From NCBI GenBank assembly GCA_964591605.1, contig CAZQEN010000023.1:1-39576 (forward strand): a stretch of 39,576 nt of DNA, in the 5' to 3' direction. This DNA comes from CAYLLT01 sp964591605. Lineage in GTDB: Bacteria > Planctomycetota > Phycisphaerae > UBA1845 > PWPN01. Within the stretch, counting starts at the first letter, position 1, and each line of letters opens with the position of its first letter. A program made the translations under genes and the position numbers. The notes under the pieces are model-generated. The model searched no databases. It saw only the letters and a program-made list of their open reading frames with translations, and was not told the DNA's origin. Below, piece after piece: positions 24,593 through 32,559 of this stretch.

Positions 24593-26176
24593 ATGAGCAT
24601 TCAACCCCCTCTTTTCGACCCGAATCGTATGGCCGTTGCCAAAACCCCCGCGACGCCCACCGGTGCGGCCACCTCGGCGACCGCCGCGCCGCACCTCATG
24701 ACCGTCTCGCACCTGAGCGCGCTCATCAAGCAGGTGCTGGGCAACCATCTGCCGGGGACGATTCACCTCGTTGGAGAGATCCGCGACTGCAAACGGCACA
24801 GCAGCGGTCATCTCTACCTGACGCTCAAGGACGAACGCAGCGAGATCCGGGCGGTGATGTGGAAATCGGCCGTGGCCGCGGTCAAGTTTCAGCCGGCCGA
24901 CGGCATGGAGGTCATCGCCACCGGCTACGTCGATGTCTACGAGAGCCGCGGGCAGTATCAGTTCTACATCAACCGCCTCGAACCGCGCGGGGCCGGCGCG
25001 CTCGAGCTCGCGTTCCGCCAGCTCCGCGGGAAGCTCCAGCGCGAGGGGCTCTTCGACGAGAAGCGCAAGAAGCCGATCCCGCGGTACCCCCGCCGCATCG
25101 CGGTGGTGACCAGTCCCACCGGCGCGGCCATCCGCGACATTCTCCGCACGCTGCAACGACGCTGCCGGTGCGTCTCGGTGCTGCTCTACCCCGTTCGGGT
25201 CCAGGGCGAGGGGGCGGCGCAGGAGATCGCGGGGGCGATCGGCCGGATCAACGCGCAGCGCGAAACGCTGGGCGGGATCGATACGATCATCGCCGCCCGC
25301 GGCGGCGGCTCACTCGAAGACCTGTGGGCATTCAACGAGGAGGCGGTCGCCCGTGCGATCGCGGCGAGCGTGATCCCGGTCATCAGCGGTGTGGGCCACG
25401 AGGTGGACGTGACCATCGCCGACCTGGTGGCAGACCTTCGCGCCGCAACACCCACCGCCGCCGCCGAACTGGCGGTGCCGATGCTGGATGAGGTGCTGGC
25501 GATGCTCAGCACCCACGGCCAGCGGCTGGGACGCTCGGTGCGGCATCATCTCGACCTGGCCGCCGCCCGCGTGGGCCGCGCCGAATCTTCGGAGTGGTTC
25601 CGCAATCCGCTGGCCGTCCTGCGGCATCGCGAGCAGGGGCTCGACGAGGTGCAGTCGCGGCTGCGGCTCGCGGGCAGCCGCGCCCTTCACGCCGCCCGCC
25701 GCCGCCTCCACGAGCTCGAAGTGCGCTACACCGGCGCCCACCCCCGCCTGTGGAGCCGCCAGCGCGGGCACATCGATCGGCTCGACCATCGCCTGCAATG
25801 GGCCCTCTCGCAGCGGCTGCACGGGCTCGAACGCCGGCTCGACGCGGTGCGGCAGCGGCTTCTGCCGGGCGCTCTGGTCCGGGAGGCAGGCGTACTTCGC
25901 GAACGGCTGGCCCAGTGCCAGAGAAACCTGGAGCGTGCCACCATCAGCCTGCTTCGCACTTCGACGCAGCAGATGCAGGGCCTCTCCGCCCGTCTCGAAT
26001 CCACCAGCCACCGCGCCACGCTCGCCCGCGGCTTCACCATCACCCGCACCCGCCGCGGCCGGATCATCACCCGGGCCCGGGACGTCCTGCCCGGCGACCG
26101 CATCGTCACCGAAACATCGGAAGGCTCCTTCGAGAGCCGCGTGAGCGACCAGCGCCAGGGCGAACTCTTCGAATAG
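24593..26176 (+). CDS. xseA: Exodeoxyribonuclease VII large subunit
   Basis: Catalytic subunit of exonuclease VII, which degrades single-stranded DNA. 527 residues. After a ~33-residue low-complexity N-terminus come the OB-fold ('VSHLSALIKQVL', 'GEIRDCKRHSSGHLYLTLKD', 'YVDVYESRGQYQFYI') and the catalytic core ('PRRIAVVTSPTGAAIRDIL', 'IIAARGGGSLEDLWAFNEE', 'VISGVGHEVDVTIADLVAD'), then a long Arg/Leu-rich coiled-coil region and a C-terminal beta segment ('LARGFTITRTRRGRIITRA'). An xseB gene is not seen on either side. The ATG follows the upstream stop by 1 nt. Confidence 0.96.
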   Translation: MSIQPPLFDPNRMAVAKTPATPTGAATSATAAPHLMTVSHLSALIKQVLGNHLPGTIHLVGEIRDCKRHSSGHLYLTLKDERSEIRAVMWKSAVAAVKFQPADGMEVIATGYVDVYESRGQYQFYINRLEPRGAGALELAFRQLRGKLQREGLFDEKRKKPIPRYPRRIAVVTSPTGAAIRDILRTLQRRCRCVSVLLYPVRVQGEGAAQEIAGAIGRINAQRETLGGIDTIIAARGGGSLEDLWAFNEEAVARAIAASVIPVISGVGHEVDVTIADLVADLRAATPTAAAELAVPMLDEVLAMLSTHGQRLGRSVRHHLDLAAARVGRAESSEWFRNPLAVLRHREQGLDEVQSRLRLAGSRALHAARRRLHELEVRYTGAHPRLWSRQRGHIDRLDHRLQWALSQRLHGLERRLDAVRQRLLPGALVREAGVLRERLAQCQRNLERATISLLRTSTQQMQGLSARLESTSHRATLARGFTITRTRRGRIITRARDVLPGDRIVTETSEGSFESRVSDQRQGELFE

Positions 26177-26241
26177 CCCGTACGCCACCGCTCAGCAGGT
26201 CCCTTCAGCCGTGCGTGTTGAACGTCCAGACGCCGGCAACA

Positions 26242-26273
26242 GAGCCCGAAGCGCAAGCGAGGGGTTCACGCGG
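26242..26273 (+). repeat. Copy of dispersed GAGCCCGAAGCGCAAGC repeat
   Basis: GAGCCCGAAGCGCAAGCGAG followed by GGGTTCACGCGG. A second copy with the same layout is at 30063-30094 (GAGCCCGCAGCGCAAGCAAG then GGGTTCGCGTGG). The shared GCGCAAGC core is a motif I associate with planctomycete intergenic DNA. Confidence 0.65.
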
Positions 26274-26366
26274 TTGCTCGCCCTTCCTGCCGATCGCTCA
26301 CCCAGCGCTTTGGGCTCGATCAAGATACCGCTATGTGAGTCTTCATCTCGTCGTGTTCAACGCGTC

Positions 26367-26720
26367 TTATGGAACGCCCCGATGTGGACATGAAGACGTG
26401 TTGATGCATCCCTCGCTGAGCCGAAGCCGCTCGACGACACGACCGCTGACGAGATGCGACTCGACGATCTCCTCGACATCCGCCAGCGTCACGAATCCAT
26501 ACCAGACCGCCTCCGGATACACCACGACCGTCACCCCATGTTCGCACTGGTCCAGGCATCCGGCGGTGTTGATGCGGACGCGTTTGCCCAGCCGCTTCCC
26601 GGCGGCCGCTTTGAGCGCCTCACGAATCGCTTCGCCCTCCCGCGCCGCGCAGCACCCACGGGGATGCTCCGCTTCGCGAACATTCGTGCAGACGAAGACG
26701 TGACGTTCAAAAGCCGCCAT
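26367..26720 (-). CDS. Thioredoxin-like [2Fe-2S] ferredoxin
   Basis: A 117-residue electron-transfer protein of the thioredoxin-fold 2Fe-2S family. The cysteines are spaced as expected: Cys11 ('VFVCTNVRE'), Cys23/Cys24 ('HPRGCC'), then Cys55 and Cys59 in 'AGCLDQCEHG'. The following 'GVTVVVYPEAVWYGFVT' and 'DVEEIVESHL' complete the NuoE-like C-terminal fold. ATG 26720 has GAGG about 6 nt upstream. It is divergent from the HAD gene, start to start about 50 nt. Partner enzyme unknown. The extra cysteine pair near the C-terminus ('GCINTSSC') is outside the usual motif. Confidence 0.88.
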   Translation of the reverse strand: MAAFERHVFVCTNVREAEHPRGCCAAREGEAIREALKAAAGKRLGKRVRINTAGCLDQCEHGVTVVVYPEAVWYGFVTLADVEEIVESHLVSGRVVERLRLSEGCINTSSCPHRGVP

Positions 26721-26736
26721 GGCTCACCTCAAGACG

Positions 26737-26765
26737 TTGCGTAACGCTCCAGGTTGCACGATATT
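26737..26765 (+). promoter_or_regulatory. Promoter of the HAD phosphatase gene
   Basis: TTGCGT (26737-26742), a 17-nt spacer and GATATT (26760-26765), ending 7 nt before ATG 26773, so the transcript should be leaderless or nearly so. The -35 lies close to the start of the divergent ferredoxin gene. Confidence 0.5.
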
Positions 26766-26772
26766 AACCGCT

Positions 26773-27681
26773 ATGCCCAAGGCCGCCATCTTCTGGGATC
26801 GCGACGGGACGCTGATCGAGGACCCGGGGTACCTGCGCGATCCGGACCAGGTCCGGCTGGTGCCGGGGGCGGCGAGCGCGCTGAAGCGGCTCGCGTCCGC
26901 CGGCTTCGAGAACATCATCACCACCAACCAGTCGGGGGTGGCCCGCGGGATGATGGACGAGGCGGCGGTCCAGAAGATCCACCAGCGCCTGCGCGAGCTG
27001 CTCGACAAGGACGGGGCCCGGCTCGATGCGATCTACTACTGCCCCTACCTCGACGGACCCGAGGCGATGGTCGAGCAGTACCGCCAGGACAGCGATCTGA
27101 GAAAACCCAAACCCGGTATGCTGGTTAAAGCTTCCTTGGAGAGGAATCTCGATCTGCCGGCATCATGGTCGATCGGCGACAGCCTGCGCGACGCGGAGGC
27201 CGGCCGGGCCGCCGGCTGCCGGACGATCCTCATCAGCCAGGGCGGCGAGGTCGAGGCCAATACTGCCCGGCGCAGTGTCGTCGACTTTGTCGCTGCGTCC
27301 GTGGAAGAGGCTACGGACATCGTGCTGCGATGCACCCCCGGTTTACCGACTGCATCGGCGGGCGGCCTGGTCGCCGGGACGGTCCCTTCCACCCCCGCAA
27401 GCCCCTCACAGGCCACCGCCAGTACGGAACGGGTACTGCAGGAGATCCTCGCCATCCTTCAGCGGATGGACCGCCGCGCCCGCACGGAAGACTTCTCACT
27501 CGCCCGCCTGGGCGGGGCCATCCTGCAGATGGTCGCCATCGCCGCCCTGATCTGGGCCTTCTTCGGCCTCAGCGAGCCGCCCGATCGCCGCGTCGGCGTC
27601 CAGGTGCTCCGGCTCAGCTACGCCATGGTGTTTCAGTTGCTCGCCCTCACCCTGTTCGTCGTCGGCGGGAAGAAATCCTGA
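26773..27681 (+). CDS. HAD-IIIA phosphatase (GmhB-like) with C-terminal membrane segments
   Basis: A 302-residue protein. Residues 1-180 are a HAD-IIIA phosphatase resembling D-glycero-D-manno-heptose 1,7-bisphosphate 7-phosphatase: 'FWDRDGTLIEDPGYL' (Asp9, Asp11), 'IITTNQSGVARG', 'LRKPKPGML' and 'SIGDSLRDAEAG'. The zinc loop of GmhB (Cys-x-His...Cys-x-Cys) is degenerate: only 'YYCPYLDG' keeps a Cys and the later pair is missing. After a Ser/Thr/Pro linker there are two membrane helices ('AILQMVAIAALIWAFFG' and 'VLRLSYAMVFQLLALTLFVVG'), an unusual addition. The start at 26773 is set by the promoter. Heptose specificity is therefore uncertain. Confidence 0.8.
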   Translation: MPKAAIFWDRDGTLIEDPGYLRDPDQVRLVPGAASALKRLASAGFENIITTNQSGVARGMMDEAAVQKIHQRLRELLDKDGARLDAIYYCPYLDGPEAMVEQYRQDSDLRKPKPGMLVKASLERNLDLPASWSIGDSLRDAEAGRAAGCRTILISQGGEVEANTARRSVVDFVAASVEEATDIVLRCTPGLPTASAGGLVAGTVPSTPASPSQATASTERVLQEILAILQRMDRRARTEDFSLARLGGAILQMVAIAALIWAFFGLSEPPDRRVGVQVLRLSYAMVFQLLALTLFVVGGKKS

Positions 27682-27843
27682 ATCGCAGGCACCGCGGCCC
27701 GGTGCGCCGACCCGCACAGTGCAGACACGCCAACTCGAGCCGGTCGGTTTTCGGCCTCTCGGATCCCCCCAATCCGGATCAGGCGGCACGTCGGCCCGGC
27801 TCAGGCGCAGCAGAGGAGCACCCTTATGCTCCCAAAGGAATAT

Positions 27844-27916
27844 TGACCCCGACGGGATTCGAACCCGTGTTGTCGGCGTGAAAAGCCGATGTCCTGGGCC
27901 TCTAGACGACGGGGCC
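27844..27916 (-). tRNA. tRNA-Glu (UUC anticodon)
   Basis: On the minus strand GGCCCCG (from 27916) pairs with CGGGGTC, giving a 7-bp acceptor stem with one G-T pair and A as discriminator at 27844. The anticodon stem TCGGC/GCCGA encloses loop TTTTCAC with anticodon TTC. The T-arm has GGTTCGAATCC. 73 nt, CCA not encoded. Confidence 0.97.
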
Positions 27917-28024
27917 GCGATTCGCCCGGACGATGGATCCGGTCAGGTAGTATAGAAGTGGCCGGCTGCTCAGGCAATGCCGCCGGTCAGGATCGATCCC
28001 CCCTGGGTGCGTGTCAAGGTAGGC

Positions 28025-28097
28025 GGGTGGCATGGGCCATGTACTTGTGGCCCGCACGCGCAAAGCACGGGCAGCGGGTACGCTGCCCATGCCACCC
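28025..28097. repeat. 73-bp palindromic unit, copy 1
   Basis: Bounded by a 13-bp inverted repeat GGGTGGCATGGGC ... GCCCATGCCACCC. Inside, GGGCAGCG-GGTA-CGCTGCCC makes a second hairpin. A near-identical copy (6 differences in 73) starts 24 nt after its end. Confidence 0.85.
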
Positions 28098-28121
28098 GCA
28101 GTTATTGCTGGGTCAGGCCGT

Positions 28122-28194
28122 GGGGGGCATGGGCCATGTACTCGTGGCCCGCACGGCCAAGCCACGGGCAGCGGGTACGCTGCCCATGCCACCC
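28122..28194. repeat. 73-bp palindromic unit, copy 2, with shared flank
   Basis: Same length and layout as the unit at 28025. Its right flank (28195-28231) reads TGCTCGACAATG...TCATCCTGCGTT....CTTAG and matches the right flank of the 40-bp palindrome at 34759-34798, although the cores differ. The flank contains the stop codon of the small gene at 28228. Confidence 0.85.
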
Positions 28195-28227
28195 TGCTCG
28201 ACAATGCCCATCATCCTGCGTTTCCGC

Positions 28228-28482
28228 TTAGCAGATGGTGCTCTGGCTGCCGTCCGCGCCGCCGGAGGCGACGACGCTTCCGTCGTCGCGCTTGCGGGCG
28301 AAACCGATCAGCCGCGACGCCGTCCAGTCCACCTCGAACGTCTGCCCGTCCAGGGCGGTGTACTGCCCGCTCCCCCTGGCCGCATGATCGTCTTCGACGA
28401 CGCGGGAAGTGTTGTCTTCGTCGCAGTTGTACTCACGCCGCACTTTCGTCTGCGGATCGTAAATCGTCAGATGGCATGGCAT
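28228..28482 (-). CDS. Small hypothetical protein
   Basis: An 84-residue soluble protein, 'MPCHLTIYDPQTKVRREYNC' at the N-terminus, acidic in the middle and ending 'GSVVASGGADGSQSTIC'. No family recognised. ATG 28482 has GGGAG 8 nt upstream. The stop codon falls inside the conserved flank of the palindromic unit at 28122-28194, so the element sits directly downstream of the gene and could act as its 3' hairpin. Alternatively the last codons belong to the repeat. Base composition is like the neighbourhood. Confidence 0.5.
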   Translation of the reverse strand: MPCHLTIYDPQTKVRREYNCDEDNTSRVVEDDHAARGSGQYTALDGQTFEVDWTASRLIGFARKRDDGSVVASGGADGSQSTIC

Positions 28483-28590
28483 CGTGACCACTCCCTGAAC
28501 CAGACCCCTGCCCGAACTTCACCACTCACACCGGCGAGACGCCCATGCCGCACCGGTTCAACACCCGGTCATATACTCGGGAGCCTCATG

Positions 28591-29133
28591 CTACCGGCCC
28601 TCTCGGCCGGCCTCAAGCTCGCGTCGCGCCTCTCGCAGCGCATCGACGAGCAACCTGCCCGAGACCCCCACCTGCGACGTCAGCCGTCGCTCCGACGGCC
28701 CCGTCGGCTCGATCTCGATCACCACCGCATCCTCCGGCACCAGGTCGAGGACCTTGTCCGCCCATTCAATGACCACCGCCCCGCGTTCGACCATCTCCTC
28801 GAAGCCCAGCGCGGCGAGGTCCTCCCCGCCGCGCAGCCGATACGCATCGATGTGAAAGATCCGCAGACCGCCGCGGCACCCGCCGTCCTCACCACCCCCA
28901 CCCCTCGCCTCGTACTCGTTGACGATGACGAACGTCGGGCTGTTGACCTGCCGACGGTCCGGCACGCCCGCCCCGGCCGCGATCCCCTGCACGAGCGCGG
29001 TCTTCCCTGCCCCGAGCGGCCCGATCAGCCCGAGGACATCGCCCCGGCCCAGCCGCTGGCCCAGGCATTCGCCGATGCGCTGCGTATCGGCCAGGCTCGC
29101 GGATTCAAGAATGATCACCGGCCCCGTGCTCAC
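28591..29133 (-). CDS. tsaE: tRNA N6-adenosine threonylcarbamoylation ATPase TsaE
   Basis: A P-loop ATPase needed with TsaB and TsaD for the t6A37 tRNA modification. 180 residues. Walker A 'GPLGAGKT' (38-45), then 'VNSPTFVIVNEY', 'FHIDAYRL' and 'VVIEWADKV', all family motifs in order. There is a Gly/acid-rich insert between 'NEYEA' and 'FHIDAY'. The GTG start at 29133 overlaps the stop of thiL by 4 nt (GTGA), consistent with a coupled pair. No tsaB/tsaD here. Confidence 0.95.
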   Translation of the reverse strand: MSTGPVIILESASLADTQRIGECLGQRLGRGDVLGLIGPLGAGKTALVQGIAAGAGVPDRRQVNSPTFVIVNEYEARGGGGEDGGCRGGLRIFHIDAYRLRGGEDLAALGFEEMVERGAVVIEWADKVLDLVPEDAVVIEIEPTGPSERRLTSQVGVSGRLLVDALREARRELEAGREGR

Positions 29134-30056
29134 GTGAAGTGTTCGTACCCTTTCGGCTCGAGCCGCTCCCGACGGCCGTCGGCGTGAATCAGGTGCATGG
29201 TGCCCGGCCCACCCTCCGCACAGTCAACGATTCTACCCACGGCTCGCAGCTCGGCGATATCCTCCAGCCCGCTCTCCCCCGCCACCAGCAGCTCGAAATC
29301 CTCGCCGTCGGAAAGCGCATGTTCCAGCGCGGGACGGCCGTCCTGCTGCGAGAGGCACCGGGCGTCCTCGCTGATCAGCGGCTCCAGCCGCCCGACCTCA
29401 ACCTCGGCGCAGCAGTCGGACGCCGCACACATCCGGTACAGATCGAGCGAAAGCCCGTCGGACAGATCCATCATCGCGCGCAGCTCCGGCCGCTGCACCA
29501 GCCGCCGCACCAGGTCCAGACGCGGGACGAACGTCAGATGCCGGCCGAGAACGCTGCCCCCCAGCGGCCCGCTCACGTAGATCGTATTCCCCGGCCGGGC
29601 GGTGCTGCGCCGGATGGGGCCGCGCGACGCCATCGGCTCGGCGATCATGGCCACGTCGATCGCCAGCCCGCCCTTCCAGCTCGTCGTATCGCCGCCCGCG
29701 ATTGGGCAGTCGAACTGGCCGGCGATGGCGTCCATGCCCTCGTAGAGCCGCTGCACGTTTTCCATCGTCATGGCCTCATTCAACGCGATGCTGACCGTTG
29801 CCGCCCGCGGCGAGCAGCCCATGGCCGCACAGTCGCTCAGCGAGCAGGCGATGGCCTTGCGCCCGATCAGGTCGTAGCCGTGTTGGCGCGTGTCGAAATG
29901 CACGCCGTCGAGGAGCATGTCCGACGTGATGGCGACCAGCGAGCCGTCGAGCTTCACGGCCGCCATGTCGTCGCCGATGCCGATCGGCACGCGCGCAGCA
30001 TCGGTCCGCAGGTGGTGCCGCAGCCATTCAACCAGTTGAAGCTCGCCCCTGGACAT
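29130..30056 (-). CDS. thiL: Thiamine-monophosphate kinase
   Basis: ATP-dependent conversion of thiamine phosphate to thiamine diphosphate. 308 residues, matching family length. Motifs: 'GIGDDMAAV', 'TSDMLLDGVHF', 'LSDCAAMGCSP', 'AGGDTTSW', 'MDLSDGLSLDL' and 'LSDGEDFELLV'. The start at 30056 begins 'MSRGELQLVEWL', the usual N-terminus; the frame is open further upstream through a repeat, which is not coding. No ribosome site is seen. It overlaps tsaE by 4 nt, a frequent gene pair in bacteria. Confidence 0.96.
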   Translation of the reverse strand: MSRGELQLVEWLRHHLRTDAARVPIGIGDDMAAVKLDGSLVAITSDMLLDGVHFDTRQHGYDLIGRKAIACSLSDCAAMGCSPRAATVSIALNEAMTMENVQRLYEGMDAIAGQFDCPIAGGDTTSWKGGLAIDVAMIAEPMASRGPIRRSTARPGNTIYVSGPLGGSVLGRHLTFVPRLDLVRRLVQRPELRAMMDLSDGLSLDLYRMCAASDCCAEVEVGRLEPLISEDARCLSQQDGRPALEHALSDGEDFELLVAGESGLEDIAELRAVGRIVDCAEGGPGTMHLIHADGRRERLEPKGYEHFT

Positions 30057-30062
30057 ACGATA

Positions 30063-30094
30063 GAGCCCGCAGCGCAAGCAAGGGGTTCGCGTGG
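30063..30094 (+). repeat. Second copy of GAGCCCG(A/C)AGCGCAAGC repeat
   Basis: GAGCCCGCAGCGCAAGCAAG followed by GGGTTCGCGTGG, matching 26242-26273 at 27 of 32 or so positions. It lies directly upstream of the thiL start codon. Confidence 0.6.
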
Positions 30095-30146
30095 AGGCGG
30101 CCGCCTTCGGCTCCGTCTCAAGTGATCGGTTCCGTCTCAAGACTCT

Positions 30147-30257
30147 GTAGCGGCCGCCCCTCGTGGCGGCCGGATGGCGGCGAAGCCGCCGTGAGGAGTT
30201 CCATATGCTGGAGGATCGCCTTCTGCGAACCCGGCCGCCACGGGGGGCGGCCGCTAC
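30147..30257. repeat. Inverted pair of 27-nt GGCCGC repeats
   Basis: One copy (30147-30173, plus) and one inverted copy (30231-30257, minus) are separated by 57 nt that contain GGCGGC/GCCGCC. Outside them GTCTCAA and TTGAGAC extend the symmetry. The single-stranded form would fold into a long cruciform between thiL and argH. Confidence 0.7.
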
Positions 30258-30354
30258 ATCCACACGGCACTCCACTGTTTTGAGACAGAGCCTGGTGAGA
30301 CGTCTGCCGGCGCGGCGGGCAATCCCGGCCCGCGCTTCCGAAACCCCGCCCGCC

Positions 30355-31743
30355 TCACGCGAGCGCCTGATTCCAGTACTCGATCTGGGCGCGCGTCGAA
30401 CCCGGCCCCGCGCTGCCCTCGCTCCGGTAGCGCTTCACGACGTTCTCGGCCCCCAGATACTCGAACACGTCCGGCCCGATCCGCTCGCACTCGGCCCGCA
30501 GCTCGTCCAGCGTCAGGTCCGCAAGCTGTTGCTGCGACTTCTCACATCGGGCGACCAGCCGCCCGACGTGCTGATGGGCCTCGCGGAACGGGACGCCCTT
30601 GCCGACCAGGTACTCGGCGAGAATCGTCGCATCCATGAAGCCGCCGCTCGTCGCCGCGGCCAGCCGCTCGACGTTGAAGCTCGTGTTGCGGGCGACGGCC
30701 GCCGCGATCTCGAGCGAATCGCGCAGCGTGTCGTGCGCGGCGAACAGGTGGATCTTGTCCTCCTGCAGGTCGCGGTTGTAGGCCATCGGCAGGCCCTTGC
30801 TGAGCATGAGCATGCCCGACAGCGCGCCGAAGATGCGGGCCGTCTTGCCGCGGATGAGCTCGAGCACGTCGGGATTGCGTTTCTGCGGCATCATCGACGA
30901 GCCGGTGCAGTAGGCGTCGGCGATGCGCACGAACTGGAACTCGGCGGAAGCATACAGGATCCAGTCCTCCGCCAGGCGCGAGAGGTGCACCGCGCACATC
31001 GCCGCCGCGGAGAGGAACTCGGTGATGAAATCGCGGTCGCCCGTGGCGTCGATGCTGTTGCGGGTGATGTCGGCGAAACCCAGCCGCCGGGCCACCGCCC
31101 GCCGGTCGATCGGCAGGGTCGAGCCGGCCAGCGCCCCCGACCCCAGCGGGCACACGTCCACCCGCCTGCGGGCATCGATGAACCGCTCGCGATCCCGCTG
31201 AAACTGCTCGACGAATGCGAGCACGTACGCCCCGGCCGCCACCGGCTGGGCCCGCTGCAGATGCGTGTAGGCCGGCATCACCGCATCCGTGTACCGCCCC
31301 GCCAGCGCGACCAGCACCCGCTGCAGCTCGAGCAGCGCGGGCACGATGTCCAGATCGATCGCATCGCGCGTGTACAGCCGCAGATCCAGCGCCACCTGGT
31401 CGTTCCGCGACCGCGCCGTGTGCAACCGCTTGCCCGGCTCGCCCACCCTGGCCGTCAGCGCCGCCTCGATGGCCATGTGAATGTCTTCGCAGGCCGTATC
31501 CCACACAAACCGCCCGGAGGTGATCTCGTCCTCGATCTCCTTCATGCCCTTGCGGATCGCCTGGAGATCGCTACGCGAGATCAGCCCCACGTCGGCCAGC
31601 ATCTCGGCATGGGCGATGCTCCCGGCGATGTCGTACTTCCACAGCCGCCGGTCGAACGACAGACTCTCGACATACGCCTCGGTCAGGCGATCCGCGGTCT
31701 GCGAGAAATGCGCCTGCCAGCTCTTTTGCGGTGTCTGACTCAC
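30355..31743 (-). CDS. argH: Argininosuccinate lyase
   Basis: Last step of arginine synthesis: argininosuccinate to arginine and fumarate. 462 residues from GTG 31743, the usual length. Motifs: 'FSQTADRLTEAYVESLSFDRRL', 'EDIHMAIEAAL', 'KRLHTARSRNDQVALDLRLY', 'TGDRDFITEFLSA' and the fumarase/aspartase signature 'GSSMMPQKRNPDVLELIRG' with the catalytic Ser. The GTG has GGAG 11 nt upstream and a promoter at 31801-31828. The frame is open to 31881, but that would start upstream of the promoter. Confidence 0.96.
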   Translation of the reverse strand: MSQTPQKSWQAHFSQTADRLTEAYVESLSFDRRLWKYDIAGSIAHAEMLADVGLISRSDLQAIRKGMKEIEDEITSGRFVWDTACEDIHMAIEAALTARVGEPGKRLHTARSRNDQVALDLRLYTRDAIDLDIVPALLELQRVLVALAGRYTDAVMPAYTHLQRAQPVAAGAYVLAFVEQFQRDRERFIDARRRVDVCPLGSGALAGSTLPIDRRAVARRLGFADITRNSIDATGDRDFITEFLSAAAMCAVHLSRLAEDWILYASAEFQFVRIADAYCTGSSMMPQKRNPDVLELIRGKTARIFGALSGMLMLSKGLPMAYNRDLQEDKIHLFAAHDTLRDSLEIAAAVARNTSFNVERLAAATSGGFMDATILAEYLVGKGVPFREAHQHVGRLVARCEKSQQQLADLTLDELRAECERIGPDVFEYLGAENVVKRYRSEGSAGPGSTRAQIEYWNQALA

Positions 31744-31800
31744 GGGAACGATCGCTCCGGGCACGCCACAGGTCGAAGGCACTGCACGCGTTCGGGCGCG

Positions 31801-31828
31801 ATGGTAGCACGTCCGCCCGCCGACGCAA
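31801..31828 (-). promoter_or_regulatory. Promoter of argH
   Basis: On the minus strand TTGCGT (31823-31828), a 16-nt spacer and TACCAT (31801-31806), the -10 preceded by TGC (extended -10). The start would be near 31794, giving a ~50-nt leader. The remaining intergenic DNA to 32159 shows only the direct repeat GGGGTTCCGGAA near 32042 and 32063. Confidence 0.5.
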
Positions 31829-32159
31829 ACCTCGAGCCGGTCGCACCGACATGGCTTTGTTTTTTCCGGGACGGGCGTCAACGGCGGACGGATTCATGAC
31901 CGAAGACTCTGCGGCAGTGGAGGTTATGGCGGCCGGTTCGGATACCCGGTTTGGGTTCGTTGCTGGTTTTTTCATTTCCGCCGGCATGTCCGGTGTCTCC
32001 CGAGGTCGAAACCCGACCTCTCCCGATGGTAGAACATGATCGGGGTTCCGGAAGATGCCGGGGTTCCGGAACGCGGCAGCGGAGCAGCGGCCGGGGCGGT
32101 CATGCAGGAGGAATGCATGTACCCAACTCTCCCTCACCTGCCGTTTTCACGTGCCTTTC

Positions 32160-32185
32160 GCGGGGGCCGCTCCTTCGGCCCCCGC
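32160..32185 (-). terminator. Hairpin after the unknown two-gene operon
   Basis: GCGGGGGCCG (32160-32169) and CGGCCCCCGC (32176-32185) form a perfect 10-bp stem with a 6-nt loop, 20 nt after the stop at 32206. There is no U-run on the minus strand, so it may be a 3'-end stabiliser rather than a classical terminator. Confidence 0.45.
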
Positions 32186-32205
32186 AAATCGCCTGGCAAA
32201 GGGAT

Positions 32206-32559
32206 TCAGGGGTTCATGATTTTGCCCGAACGGGTGATGCTGTTGAAGGGACGGGTGCGAATTCGTCCTACGCCGCCCTCGTTGATCACGATCTCAACTG
32301 AAGGGACATACAGGCCGTCCTCTGGGTCTGATGGAAGATGCTGGGCGGCGACGCGAAGCGCGCGGACATACGCCTCTTCGGCGGCACGCCGGGCTTCCTC
32401 GCGGATGACGATTCGAATCTGTTGCAGCACTTCCTGGAGACGAGTTCCCCCATAAATGCGCTGAACAGGGACGCCGAACTCATCGGCAATCGCTCTGGCG
32501 ATCACCGAGTGACTCATGCAAGACCCGATCATCCGGTCATTGGACGTAGAGTAACTCAT
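32206..32559 (-). CDS. Unknown protein, second gene of a two-gene operon
   Basis: A 117-residue soluble protein. 'SHSVIARAIADEFGVPVQRIYGG' at residues ~16-38 looks like a helix-turn-helix-type or capping segment, then a long helix 'LQEVLQQIRIVIREEARRAA' and a C-terminal beta part 'VPSVEIVINEGGVGRIRTRPF'. No family recognised. ATG 32559 overlaps the stop of the upstream gene by 4 nt (ATGA) and has AAGGA 10 nt upstream. With its partner it forms a tight operon under the promoter at 33220-33248. DNA binding is a guess only. Confidence 0.6.
   Translation of the reverse strand: MSYSTSNDRMIGSCMSHSVIARAIADEFGVPVQRIYGGTRLQEVLQQIRIVIREEARRAAEEAYVRALRVAAQHLPSDPEDGLYVPSVEIVINEGGVGRIRTRPFNSITRSGKIMNP

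Noticed and set aside
28025..28194. Two similar 73-bp units as a minimal CRISPR array
   Set aside because: Only two copies, each a large inverted repeat with internal hairpin, one 24-nt spacer and no cas genes; they belong to the palindromic element family.
30181..30354. Small plus-strand coding sequence upstream of argH's 3' end (30163-31899 frame)
   Set aside because: The long frame is antisense to argH and starts within the repeat pair; no protein features.
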